DNA of 64,000 nucleotides from Nostoc sp. T09. GTDB taxonomy: Bacteria; Cyanobacteriota; Cyanobacteriia; Cyanobacteriales; Nostocaceae. The notes below the pieces were generated by a model that worked only from the letters and a program-made list of their open reading frames with translations, was not told where the DNA came from and made no database searches. This document shows, in pieces, positions 9,306-18,048 of the stretch; within the stretch, counting starts at the first letter, position 1; every line of letters begins with the position of its first letter. The position numbers and the translations under genes were made by a program. The stretch lies in the NCBI RefSeq assembly GCF_002154695.1, contig NZ_MTAV01000002.1, forward strand, positions 1 through 64,000, in the 5' to 3' direction.

Positions 9306-10382
9306 ATGCAAGTCCAGTTGACAAATCGACAACAGCATATTCTTTGGGCAACAGTACGTCACTATATTGCTACCGCAGAGCCTGTTGGGTCAAAAGCTTT
9401 AATTGAAGAGTATGACCTGGGTGTTAGCTCAGCCACAATTCGCAATGTGATGGGTGTCCTAGAAAAATCTGGTTTGCTGTACCAACCACACACATCTGCT
9501 GGACGAGTACCTTCTGATTCTGGTTATCGCATTTATGTCGATCAGCTAATTACGCCTTCAGAAAGTTTAGCCAAAGAGGTAGAGTTAGCACTGCAAAAGC
9601 GCCTCCACTGGGAGGATTGGAGTCTAGAAGCTCTATTACAAGGAGCAGCACAAATTTTAGCAACCTTGAGTGGGTGCATCAGTTTGATTACGATGCCGCA
9701 ACACAATACAGCATTGTTACGACATTTGCAATTGGTGCAAATTGAAACGGGGCGAATCATGCTGATTGTAGTAACAGATGGTTACGAAACCCATTCTAGA
9801 TTGATGGATTTGTCACCGATGCGAGAAGAGACACAACTCGATCCAGAGGTGATTGATCGCGAATTGCAAATTGTTTCTAACTTTTTGAATAGCCACTTGC
9901 GGGGACGCAGTTTGCTGGAATTAGCCAACCTTGACTGGAGCCAATTAGATCGGGAATTCCAACGCTATGGCGAATTCTTGAAAAACTCAGTTGCAGAATT
10001 GACTCGCCGGAGTGTTACACCAACAGCAACGCAGATTATGGTTCGGGGAGTGGCAGAAGTTTTGCGTCAGCCAGAATTTTCCCAACTACAGCAAGTACAG
10101 ACGATTATCCATCTGTTGGAAGAAGAACAAGACCAACTATCACGATTAATCTTTGAAGAGCCAGAGGGTGAAGATCGGAGTAAATCACGGGTAACTGTTC
10201 GCATAGGAGCGGAAAACCCACTAGAACCAATACGCACCTGCACCTTGATTACTTCAACATACCGTCGAGGTTCAGTCCCAGTAGGGAGTGTGGGAGTTTT
10301 AGGTCCAACACGCTTAGATTATGAAAGTGCGATCGCAGTTGTAACTGCGGCGGCTGATTACCTTTCCGAAGCTTTTAGTTAA
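9306..10382 (+). CDS. hrcA: Heat-inducible transcription repressor HrcA
   Basis: 358 residues. The N-terminal winged helix contains [17 protein letters not shown], a GSKAL segment and the recognition helix [13 protein letters not shown], followed by [14 protein letters not shown], the classic HrcA signature. A GAF-like dimerisation domain follows, ending with [14 protein letters not shown]. HrcA represses groESL and other chaperone genes by binding CIRCE; in cyanobacteria it acts with GroEL feedback. No dnaK/grpE/dnaJ neighbours are present here, so it is not in the heat-shock operon arrangement common in Firmicutes. Confidence 0.95.
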   Translation: MQVQLTNRQQHILWATVRHYIATAEPVGSKALIEEYDLGVSSATIRNVMGVLEKSGLLYQPHTSAGRVPSDSGYRIYVDQLITPSESLAKEVELALQKRLHWEDWSLEALLQGAAQILATLSGCISLITMPQHNTALLRHLQLVQIETGRIMLIVVTDGYETHSRLMDLSPMREETQLDPEVIDRELQIVSNFLNSHLRGRSLLELANLDWSQLDREFQRYGEFLKNSVAELTRRSVTPTATQIMVRGVAEVLRQPEFSQLQQVQTIIHLLEEEQDQLSRLIFEEPEGEDRSKSRVTVRIGAENPLEPIRTCTLITSTYRRGSVPVGSVGVLGPTRLDYESAIAVVTAAADYLSEAFS

Positions 10383-10615
10383 TAGTTGTACTCAATCCAT
10401 AGCTTGAATCAGAGTGTTCACACCCCTTGATGAACCAGCCCCAGCTGAGTTTTAATAGAGTTTCTTCCCCAAGGGAATCTAATTATACAAGAATATCTGG
10501 GTCTCATACGGAACGCTATGACTTGTTTTTGTAGCAAAGTTTCCAGACAAAGAATTCTCCATATTTCTCTGGGGTAGTGAATACACTCTTCATCTCTGGT
10601 TAAAGGATTCAGTCA

Positions 10616-11350
10616 ATGATAGAAGCTATAGGGTTGGTGACGACCGGATTCTGGTTATTCATGATCTATGACTGTATTCGGAATGAGCCAGAGAGACAAA
10701 TATGGCTTTGGATTTTACTTCTTGTTAATGTTCCTGGTGCCATCATCTACTTTTTAACGCGCTGGATACCGCGAGGTAATATCCCTCTGCCCAATTATTT
10801 CACTCGTTGGACACGTAAGCGCGAACTTTGGATAGCGGAAGCACAAGCAAAAAACATTGGGAAAGCTCATCAATACGTTACTTTAGGAAATCTGCTTTGC
10901 GATATAGGAAGTTTCGATAAAGCAGAAGTAGCCTATAAGCAAGCTCTAGAAAAAGAAGCAGATAATCTGCAAGCGCTTTGGGGTGCAGCATTGATTGCAG
11001 TCAAAAATCATAAATTTGCGTCTGCTAAAGAGCATTTACAAATCATATTAAAAATAGCCCCAGATTATAAGTATGGAGATGCTTCTTTAATTTATGGCGA
11101 AACACTTTTTGCTTTAAAAGAACTTGATACAGCTAAAATACACTTAGAACAACATATCAAAAATTGGAGTCATCCAGAAGCATATATTACTTTGGCTCAA
11201 ATTCTCTCTCAACAAAGTGATACTCAAGCAGCACGTAGTTATCTAGAAACTATGATTGCGAAAATTCGCGGCTCATCCTACTACCACTTCAAACGTAATC
11301 GCCATTTTATCGGTAAAGCAGAAAAGTTATTAAAAACTTTAGGACGTTAA
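10616..11350 (+). CDS. Membrane-anchored TPR protein
   Basis: 244 residues. Two N-terminal hydrophobic segments (about 2-18, and 28-47 including IWLWILLLVNVPGAIIYFL) resemble the short PLD-nuclease N-terminal membrane hairpin. Then come three to four tetratricopeptide units (YVTLGNLLCDIGSFDKAEVA, NLQALWGAALIAV, ASLIYGETLFALKELDTAK). It is probably a membrane-tethered scaffold. It is followed 23 bp later by another membrane-protein gene on the same strand, suggesting co-transcription. Specific partner unknown. Confidence 0.75.
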   Translation: MIEAIGLVTTGFWLFMIYDCIRNEPERQIWLWILLLVNVPGAIIYFLTRWIPRGNIPLPNYFTRWTRKRELWIAEAQAKNIGKAHQYVTLGNLLCDIGSFDKAEVAYKQALEKEADNLQALWGAALIAVKNHKFASAKEHLQIILKIAPDYKYGDASLIYGETLFALKELDTAKIHLEQHIKNWSHPEAYITLAQILSQQSDTQAARSYLETMIAKIRGSSYYHFKRNRHFIGKAEKLLKTLGR

Positions 11351-11373
11351 AATAAATACATTTCCAAATTATT

Positions 11374-12054
11374 ATGTCGCAAAAAATTATATATTTTTCA
11401 CTCTGGATTGGATTTATTGCTTATGCTTTTTTTCTAGCTCCTCCTAATCAACCCGATACATTTGAGTTAATTAAAAACTTGTCCACTGGTCAATGGCAAG
11501 GAATTAATCCGTTAGTAATTGCACTATTCAACATTATGGGCATCTGGCCATTAATTTATAGTGCAGTAGTATTTATTGATGGCAGAGTACAAAAAATATC
11601 TGCTTGGCCATTTGCTAGCGTCTCTTTTGCAGTCGGGGCTTTTGCCCTTTTACCCTACTTAGCGCTACGGGAACCAAATAAACAATTTGTAGGGCAAAAG
11701 AATGCCTTTCTCAAGCTACTTGATTCTCGTGTAACAGGTGTTTTATTGACTGTTGCCACAGTTATTTTAGTTGCCTATGGTTTACTAGGTGGAGATTGGG
11801 AAAATTTTGTGCAACAGTGGCATACCAGTCGTTTCATCCATGTGATGAGCCTAGATTTCTGTTTCCTGAGCCTATTATTTCCATCATTATTAGGAGATGA
11901 TATGGCACGTCGTAGTTGGATAAATCCTCAGTTATTCTGGGTAATAGCTTTAATTCCCTTGTTCGGTCCGCTAATTTATTTATGTGTGCGCCCGCCTCTA
12001 CCAGAAGCAGGGGTGGAGAAAATACCAAGTCAGCAAAAACCAGTAGCGAACTAA
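11374..12054 (+). CDS. Conserved multi-pass membrane protein
   Basis: 226 residues with about five or six membrane segments (near 5-22, 46-68, 76-96, 115-137, 150-170 and 186-206). Distinctive segments: FFLAPPNQPDTFELI, FNIMGIWPLIY and YLALREPN. It resembles a family of cyanobacterial and plastid inner-membrane proteins of unknown function. The ATG follows the TPR gene by 23 bp with no terminator, so the two are likely co-expressed. No catalytic motif seen. Confidence 0.68.
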   Translation: MSQKIIYFSLWIGFIAYAFFLAPPNQPDTFELIKNLSTGQWQGINPLVIALFNIMGIWPLIYSAVVFIDGRVQKISAWPFASVSFAVGAFALLPYLALREPNKQFVGQKNAFLKLLDSRVTGVLLTVATVILVAYGLLGGDWENFVQQWHTSRFIHVMSLDFCFLSLLFPSLLGDDMARRSWINPQLFWVIALIPLFGPLIYLCVRPPLPEAGVEKIPSQQKPVAN

Positions 12055-12076
12055 TACTATTTCTTGAGGAATTAAA

Positions 12077-12847
12077 TTAAGAAAACTTCTTACCCATTTG
12101 ATAAACTTCTGGGAGCCGCCACCAAGGGATATGGGGATATTCGTGATGTTCTTCATGGTAGCCAAAATGATAGCACGTGAGGAATGACCACCAAATTGGA
12201 CGCTTAATCGTTTGGGCATTATGAGGCTGAATATAACCACCTATTGGTTGGCTATGTGGTAGGAAAGTACCAAAATAAAACAATTGTAATGAACTTAAAA
12301 GTGATGGAATTACCCAAAAGTAGTTTAGATTGGCTTTTGGTATATGAAACTGCAAATTCAAAATTTGATAGACAATTGTTACAGCTATAATTTGTCCCCA
12401 ACTCCAGTAATTTTTCATAAAATTAAAATACCAAGAAAAGAAATTTTTATGTTTGCCATTATGAAAATCTGGGTCTAGCTCACTAGCTGGATTGTGGTGG
12501 TGTAACCAATGCTTTTTTAATAATGTTTGATATGGCAGAAGTCCATAAAGAGATATACACAATTTTCCAATAAAATGGTTAATTTTGAGGTTCTGAGGAA
12601 CTACGACCCCATGCATTGCATCATGAGATGTAATAAATAATCCCGTGTATAAAAATGTCTGCCAAAGTACGAGGAACAATAATATAAAAAAATTGAGATC
12701 TGCAATGTCATGAGAAAGTAAGCAAACTAAGCTAACAGACCAGACGCTAACAATAAAAAGCGCGATAAAAAGACCCTTAGACAAAAATTTACTGTTTAAA
12801 AATAGGGTAAGTTTGGTTTGATTAAGTGGTTGTTCTAATTCGAGCAT
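12077..12847 (-). CDS. crtW: Beta-carotene ketolase (CrtW type)
   Basis: Adds 4-keto groups to beta-carotene (echinenone, canthaxanthin). It belongs to the membrane fatty-acid desaturase/hydroxylase superfamily with a di-iron site held by His clusters: HDAMHG, HWLHHHNP, and HFGYHEEHHEYPH near the C-terminus. Around 256 residues with four predicted membrane helices. The ATG at 12847 (MLELEQPL) is chosen over 12862 because the better-known Nostoc CrtW begins in this way and a GTGGAG lies seven bases upstream. No other carotenoid gene is adjacent. It converges with the preceding membrane-protein gene, their stops 23 bp apart. Confidence 0.93.
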   Translation of the reverse strand: MLELEQPLNQTKLTLFLNSKFLSKGLFIALFIVSVWSVSLVCLLSHDIADLNFFILLFLVLWQTFLYTGLFITSHDAMHGVVVPQNLKINHFIGKLCISLYGLLPYQTLLKKHWLHHHNPASELDPDFHNGKHKNFFSWYFNFMKNYWSWGQIIAVTIVYQILNLQFHIPKANLNYFWVIPSLLSSLQLFYFGTFLPHSQPIGGYIQPHNAQTIKRPIWWSFLTCYHFGYHEEHHEYPHIPWWRLPEVYQMGKKFS

Positions 12848-13138
12848 ACTTGTACTCCACATAGTATTCAGGTGAAATTAGCAAAATATAGTCATGGTAA
12901 AAATCACCAATCACTACTAGAGAAACTCTATTAGCGCTCGGTGCTTTGTGCTGAAAACCAGAAAAAAGTCAATATATTTAGAAATGTTAAGACTAATCTA
13001 AATAGTATTACACATACAATTGCCATACCGAAAGTTGTTTTCAGTATGGCGATCGCCTACTATTAAGCGATCGCACTCCTGAGTCTGGTATCTACATCAG
13101 TCAGTACATAGCATAGAGAACCTATATACTGTCAATTA

Positions 13139-13339
13139 TCAAAGGGTGGAAGAAATGAAGTTGAGAACGTCTCGCAGTACGCAGTAACCGTTGAGATCCC
13201 AAAGTAGATCAGCCAGAAAACCAATCATAGCCAAGCGATCTTTCCACAGTTCTGGCTGAGGAGTAAGTCAAAATTCAAAGGCATTACGATCTTTGCCATT
13301 GTATGTGGTTTAAGTAGCATCGCTAGGATAAAATCCCAT
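13139..13339 (-). pseudogene. High-light-inducible (Hli/Scp) one-helix protein, degraded
   Basis: Reading the minus strand from the ATG at 13339 to the TGA at 13139 gives a 66-codon frame with two internal stops (a TAA about ten codons in and a TGA after AFEF). The rest is a clear Hli/chlorophyll-binding helix: KDRNAFEF, then TPQPELWKDRLAMIGFLADL and LWDLNGYCVLRDVL. ELWxxRLAMIGF is the ExxxxR chlorophyll-binding signature; the usual N or G between W and R is changed to KD. Intact homologues protect photosystem assembly under high light. With two nonsense codons in a 66-codon gene it is almost certainly dead. It is the main content of the 850-bp gap after crtW. Confidence 0.68.
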
Positions 13340-13489
13340 TGTTAATTTTCCTAAAGAATTAAATTACATTTTTTATAGTATTCACCTAGCCATTGAGTGC
13401 TATCTGTCTATAGTGTCAACTTGGAAACAAGTCTCAAGGGTGAAGTTTTACATGAATGCAGGAAACACTATTACAACGAAACCTTAATT

Positions 13490-13516
13490 AAAGACTCTAT
13501 TATAAGTAGAGTCTTT
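13490..13516. terminator. Orphan hairpin before SDR gene
   Basis: AAAGACTCTA (13490-13499) pairs perfectly with TAGAGTCTTT (13507-13516) around a 7-nt loop, ending in Ts. It looks like a rho-independent terminator but no intact plus-strand gene precedes it; on the minus strand it would follow the SDR promoter region. Confidence 0.45.
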
Positions 13517-13704
13517 TAAAGTTATAAATGCTAGCTACTGCAAAAATAGAGTGTTGCTCGCAGTTCAAAGTTGAATAAAAATAGCAATACATTTGACAAG
13601 TTGAAATTAAAAATCTAGCGCTAGTCAGAAGGTTTTTTGAATATTTTTCTACAAACTAAGTTGTAAAGACTAAATCAAAACTGAAAAACTCTTTTATTTA
13701 AATT

Positions 13705-14523
13705 ATGGCTCCTACTGTTTTGATTACAGGTGCTTCTCAAGGCATTGGTAAAGCAACAGCTATTTTATTTGCTCGCAAAGGATACGAACTCGTACTAAGC
13801 GCTCGTCAAGCTGCCAATTTAGAAGCTACTGCATAAGAGGTACAAAGCCTCGGTTATTCAGCACCATTGACTGTGGCTTGCGATGTCACAAATCCATCTC
13901 AGGTAGGCACGCTGGTAGAAAAGGCATTGAATTGTTATGGCTATATCGATGTCTTGGTGAATAATGCAGGTATCTTTGCATCTGGGCCAGTCGAACAGTT
14001 TTCTCTTAGCGATTGGCATCAGGTAATAGATACTAATTTATGGGGATATATTCATACAATTGATGCTCTTTTGCCTCATTTACTGCAACGTGGAAGTGGA
14101 ACCATAATTAATGTCAGTTCCATTGGTGGCAAAGTAACTACTGCCTATTTAGTTCCCTACTGTACTAGTAAATTTGGTGTTACTGGATTAACGGAAGCAC
14201 TACAAGCAGAATTAAAGCCAAAAAATATTCATGTTTGTGGAATTTATCCAAATTTGATTCAGAGTAGTTTTTTAGAAAAAGCAATTTTTCGGGGTAAAGA
14301 TGAGCAAGACTTAAACAAGCGTCGCGAACAGCTCCAAAGCGTTGTAAAAAATCCTGTAGTAGAAAAACCTGAGGATGTAGCAAATGCTATATGGGATGCA
14401 GTTCATAATCAAAAGACAGAAGTAATGGTCGGTTCTGCAAATTTGTCGCAGGCTTTTTACCGATTGTTTCCTGGTTTGATCAAGTGGGTTTCTCGCCAAG
14501 CATTGAAGAATCAAGATTTTTAG
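13705..14523 (+). pseudogene. Short-chain dehydrogenase/reductase, interrupted by one in-frame stop
   Basis: The frame from ATG 13705 encodes MAPTVLITGASQGIGKATA, the NAD(P)-binding TGxxxGIG motif, then runs into TAA at 13834-13836 (codon 44, after NLEATA). The same frame continues intact from EVQSLGY to the stop at 14523: CDVTNPSQV, NNAG, VSSIGG and the catalytic YCTSK. Total length would be 272 residues, normal for a classical SDR. GAA or CAA to TAA is the simplest lesion. Translation restarting inside would lack the cofactor loop. Either a recently dead gene or a sequencing error. Nothing nearby specifies the substrate. Confidence 0.85.
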
Positions 14524-14667
14524 TGATAAGTGTAGCGTGCTAAATAATACTGATTCTCCAGAAGGCAGTAACCTAAGGCTATCACGCGGAGATTAATGTG
14601 TCGCAAGTTTTTAGAATAATAGTATGAGCCAAAGATAATGGCCTTTTTAATCTAAAATTATTTGACA

Positions 14668-15468
14668 CTACAGGGTATTCAATCTGAGTTCTAATGCTCC
14701 ACTACTGCCTCTATGAGGAGGAATATTTGTATTTTTCTGATCAGGAGAGATTTGCAGAGGTCTGGGGGTTAAGGTTGGGGTTGGAGTTGGCAGAAAATTT
14801 GCTGAAGGTGATTGATTAGCTGTTTTTAATTCTTCTTGCAACATTTTCTGATAAATTTTAGGCAAAGACCGACTAACAGAATTAGTTTCGATGCCATAAC
14901 CTAAGCTTGTCCATGTAGGAGAAAGACGCCGCAAAACATCATTCAACTGGCCTTGATGCAGGAGTTGAGAAATATCAATTCCCCAAAATTGCGAGTCACT
15001 CAACCAACGGTAAACTACCACATCCTGATACTCTGCTTCAAAACTATAAACAGCCCAAAACATGATTTGCATAGGTTTTGGATGATAGCGTGGCGCAATT
15101 TGATACCAAGTAGTATTGATGATTTGATATCTACCAGCAGCGGTGGAGCAATTGCCAGTGTTAGGACCAGTAACAATGGTGACACATATCTCAGGATGAC
15201 GGCTGAGGTCACGGACCTGCTGACCACCATAAAGCAGAGAATAGGGACGTTTGCTGTTGGCTTCGCTGGCTGAGATAGTACGCATCAAAGCCCGGACGTA
15301 AGGATCGCCGCCTTTCATCACCAAAGGTGGCTGTTTAGCTTCAAAGACAGGATCGCCAGGCGATCGCAAATCTCCATTTATATACCATTGCAATAAGCAT
15401 ACGAAGCCGAGAAGCGCAGCTATCGGTCCAATCAGTTTTTCTACGCCTTTAAATTTAAAGCCTTTCAG
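14668..15468 (-). CDS. GH104-like lysozyme/lytic transglycosylase family protein
   Basis: The catalytic-type domain shows the lambda-endolysin (GH104) pattern: a Glu in RTISASEANS, LYGGQQV, a HP dipeptide, then STAAGRYQI and WYQIAPRY. A Pro/Thr-rich tail (LPTPTPTLTPRP) follows. The annotated-style TTG at 15393 would cut into a hydrophobic segment. Reading further upstream in frame gives KGFKFKGVEKLIGP and IAALLGFVCLLQWYI, a signal anchor, beginning at CTG 15468 which sits 7 nt after AAGGAG (15476-15481, minus strand). I therefore propose the CTG start and a membrane-anchored peptidoglycan-active enzyme of 266 residues. TTG at 15393 remains the alternative. Confidence 0.7.
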   Translation of the reverse strand: MKGFKFKGVEKLIGPIAALLGFVCLLQWYINGDLRSPGDPVFEAKQPPLVMKGGDPYVRALMRTISASEANSKRPYSLLYGGQQVRDLSRHPEICVTIVTGPNTGNCSTAAGRYQIINTTWYQIAPRYHPKPMQIMFWAVYSFEAEYQDVVVYRWLSDSQFWGIDISQLLHQGQLNDVLRRLSPTWTSLGYGIETNSVSRSLPKIYQKMLQEELKTANQSPSANFLPTPTPTLTPRPLQISPDQKNTNIPPHRGSSGALELRLNTL

Positions 15469-15656
15469 AGTTTGACTCCTTAATATTCGCTCTTTTAGCT
15501 AACAACAATAGTCGATGCAATCATTTCGGTAATATTCACCGCAGTAGTGCTGAGTCTTGTGTTAACTTCACAACTCACAACTTTCTCCAAATGCTCGAAT
15601 TTTGTCGAGACAGGTTAAACCCATTTATGCTAACTCAAGACTCAGCACCATATTAA

Positions 15657-16316
15657 TCAGGCAACGTTAGCAAATAACTCGCCAAAGCTTTTAGAGATAG
15701 CCTCTGGTTTAGATACAATCTCGGTAACTTTATTCCGTGCTGCTGGTTCAAATAGAGCTTCCACACAAACCTGGGCTACTTTTTGCCGAGGAATGCTACC
15801 ATCAAACAACGTATCAGCACCCTGCATCACTATCGAGTTGGGGTTATCTTCATTCTTCAACCCACCTGGTCGCACAATCGTATAGGTCAGACCGCTTTTT
15901 TGGAGATACTCCTCAGCTTGTTTTTTCCAAACTAGAATTAGCCAGAACAAGTTTAGTGGATGGAACAGCTGGGAAGTACACAAAGAAGAAACAAAGACAA
16001 AATGCTCAATTCCCTTTGCTTTAGCAGCATCTACTAAATTTTTAGTACCTTCAAAATCTACTTTATAGGGTCCAGTAGGGTCAAAGCTTGGCTTTGCCCC
16101 AGTGGCACACAGTATGACTGTACTATCTCCTAAAGCAGCAGTCAGGGTTTGGGGATTTAACACATCGCCCACTACCAACTCAGCCTCAGGAGGCAAAATC
16201 CCCCTAGCTTTGTCGGTATCCCTGACTAAAGCACGGACGGGAATGTTGCGCGCTATTAGTTCTTGCACAATCCGGCGACCTGTTTCACCTGTTGCCCCTG
16301 CTACAAATGCTTTCAT
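15657..16316 (-). CDS. NAD(P)-binding NmrA-like atypical SDR
   Basis: 219 residues. N-terminal Rossmann motif VAGATGETGRRIV, then RALVRDTDKA, VVGDVLNPQTL and VDAAKAKGIEHFVFVSS, and the late TIVRPGGL. This is the atypical SDR group that includes the plastid Tic62 and Ycf39-like proteins and often lacks the YxxxK dyad. In cyanobacteria such proteins act in redox sensing or photosystem assembly, but no specific role can be assigned here. Single gene, about 190 bp beyond the lysozyme-like gene's start, on the same strand. Confidence 0.85.
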   Translation of the reverse strand: MKAFVAGATGETGRRIVQELIARNIPVRALVRDTDKARGILPPEAELVVGDVLNPQTLTAALGDSTVILCATGAKPSFDPTGPYKVDFEGTKNLVDAAKAKGIEHFVFVSSLCTSQLFHPLNLFWLILVWKKQAEEYLQKSGLTYTIVRPGGLKNEDNPNSIVMQGADTLFDGSIPRQKVAQVCVEALFEPAARNKVTEIVSKPEAISKSFGELFANVA

Positions 16317-16494
16317 GAGAAACGCTATCCTGGGAAACTAATATGTGATTGTTCAGTTCTTTATTGTAGTAATTCTACGAAGTGCATGACAGATTCATGA
16401 GGATTCCGTCAAAATGGAATCTGAGTGCGAAATGGCCCACGTAAGCTGGGAACGATTAATATAGACCAACGCCAAAGGATGCAGGAACGCATTT

Positions 16495-17175
16495 ATGCTT
16501 TCAAGAAAAGGCGAATATCAATCTTTAGAAATAACAGAAACAGTTTTACCTGTGTCGTCCAGCCTCACAGAAGCTGAGGACGCACTTGCAGGAGTAGCTG
16601 TAGCAACGCCTACCAAATTTTATGGTCGCTACAGTGATTATATGGAAATGTATGCGCCAGCGGCAACGGTTGCTGAGTATCTTAATCGTCACAGTTCATG
16701 GTTTTCGCGCTGCGCTGAACCAATGAAAGTGCAACCACTTGGAGAAAATGGCTACGCTTTAATAATCGGTCGTTTTGGCTCTTTTGGTTATGAAGTTGAG
16801 CCGAAAATTGGTTTGGAATTGTTACCAGCACAGGAAGGAATCTACCGTATTCGTACTATCCCAATCCCTGATTACCGTTCACCTGGTTATGATGTTGATT
16901 ATCGGGCATCGCTACAATTAGTAGAAAATGTAGCCGATGTACCTGGTAATGTTGCGGAAGTGACACGAGTAGAATGGGAATTGGATTTAATGGTTGAACT
17001 TCACTTCCCAAGGTTTATTCAGCGATTGCCCAAGTCTTTAATTCAATCTACAGGCGATCGCTTACTTAACCAAATCGTCCGTCAAGTCTCTCGCCGCTTA
17101 ACTCGCAAAGTGCAAGAAGATTTTCATAAATCTTTAGGAATACCGTTTTCTAACGTTTCTAAGAAAAAGCGGTAA
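16495..17175 (+). CDS. DUF1997 family protein
   Basis: 226 residues. The core pattern is FYGRYSDYMEMYAPAATVAEYL, then WFSRCAEPMKVQPLGENGY, FGYEVEPKIGLEL and WELDLMVELHFPRF. These are features of the DUF1997 family found in cyanobacteria and plastids. The sequence is soluble with a basic C-terminus (SKKKR). Function unknown; SRPBCC-like lipid/pigment-binding folds have been suggested for related families. It converges with the DUF4079 gene across a heptamer-repeat hairpin. Confidence 0.8.
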   Translation: MLSRKGEYQSLEITETVLPVSSSLTEAEDALAGVAVATPTKFYGRYSDYMEMYAPAATVAEYLNRHSSWFSRCAEPMKVQPLGENGYALIIGRFGSFGYEVEPKIGLELLPAQEGIYRIRTIPIPDYRSPGYDVDYRASLQLVENVADVPGNVAEVTRVEWELDLMVELHFPRFIQRLPKSLIQSTGDRLLNQIVRQVSRRLTRKVQEDFHKSLGIPFSNVSKKKR

Positions 17176-17178
17176 CAC

Positions 17179-17233
17179 AGTCAAAAGTCAAAAGTCAAAA
17201 GCCATATTTGACTCTTGACTCTTGACTCTTTAC
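17179..17233. repeat. STRR heptamer array forming a bidirectional hairpin
   Basis: GTCAAAA heptamers (17179-17201) face near-complementary TTGACTC heptamers (17208-17233). Together they can fold into a long imperfect hairpin between two convergent genes, so the repeat probably serves as a shared terminator. Short tandemly repeated heptamers of this kind are typical of Nostocales. Confidence 0.7.
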
Positions 17234-17703
17234 TATGCATTCGTGAGAATTCTTTGGACAATTTGTACCCCAGTGACCGCTTGCCAAGCAAAAAGCCCTA
17301 AAAGGGTGAAATTTAGTAAAATATGAGTCATACGTGCCCAATTTGCTCCTTTTTGCATATAGGGAGACAAGGCAGCAGAAAAGGCAATCAGGCTAGTCAT
17401 GCCAAGACCGGCTAGTAGGTGAGGACCAACAAACAATTTTCCATTATTGATGTAGGTGACAGCCATCCCGCCGATCGCACCTGCTACCATAAGACCTAAG
17501 AGTATAGATCCAATTTGGTAATGTCTAATGTTGTATCTACCTTTAACCAATTCTTTTTTCTCTTCACCTTGAGCATTTCTAGTACGCTGTACTTGTAGCC
17601 CTAAATAGGCAGCATAAATCGAGACTACAAATAATAGCCACATCATTAGCGGGTGAAAGAAGTTCAGCCAATACTTCAGTGATGGAGAAAGTTCTAAATT
17701 CAT
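17233..17703 (-). CDS. DUF4079 membrane protein
   Basis: 156 residues with four membrane segments (about 14-34, 63-83, 92-112 and 124-146). The sequence LNFFHPLMMWLLFVVSIYA, the loop QRTRNAQGEEKK and the GPHLLAGLGMTSL helix match the DUF4079 family of cyanobacteria and plants. His residues in helices (HP near 17, H near 96) could ligate haem as in cytochrome b561-like folds, but that is inference. Single gene. Confidence 0.8.
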   Translation of the reverse strand: MNLELSPSLKYWLNFFHPLMMWLLFVVSIYAAYLGLQVQRTRNAQGEEKKELVKGRYNIRHYQIGSILLGLMVAGAIGGMAVTYINNGKLFVGPHLLAGLGMTSLIAFSAALSPYMQKGANWARMTHILLNFTLLGLFAWQAVTGVQIVQRILTNA

Positions 17704-18048
17704 AGTCTAGTTGCCCGATTATTAAATCTTCATGAAAATTAGCATAACTCTATTTCTCTGTCTTCGTGGCAAAGGATGGAAAGAGAATGTGACAAAAAAG
17801 GCAGAGGACAGAAGGCAGATGGCAGAAGGTAATATATATCAATAAAAAGTTTAGTTGTGGTTTTCGAGCCGCACTAGTATAAAAAGATTTGTGTCCGTGG
17901 AAAGTGCACGACACACAAGGCGTCCTTACTTCAATAACTTGCCCTACTCTGCTATTTGTTTACTCAAACCTCTTGCAAAAGTGGATAAACAATTTCAGAC
18001 TAAATTCTGAGGCTAGATCAACAAAAACCGCCTGTGCGGAATCTCTCC
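17704..18048. other. Intergenic region with short repeats
   Basis: Divergent gap between DUF4079 and the ankyrin gene. It contains GGCAGAA-type heptamers (about 17800-17830) and no coding signal that I can see. Confidence 0.5.

Noticed and set aside
17179-17233. Possible CRISPR-like array
   Set aside because: Units are only seven bases and contiguous without spacers; these are STRR heptamers.
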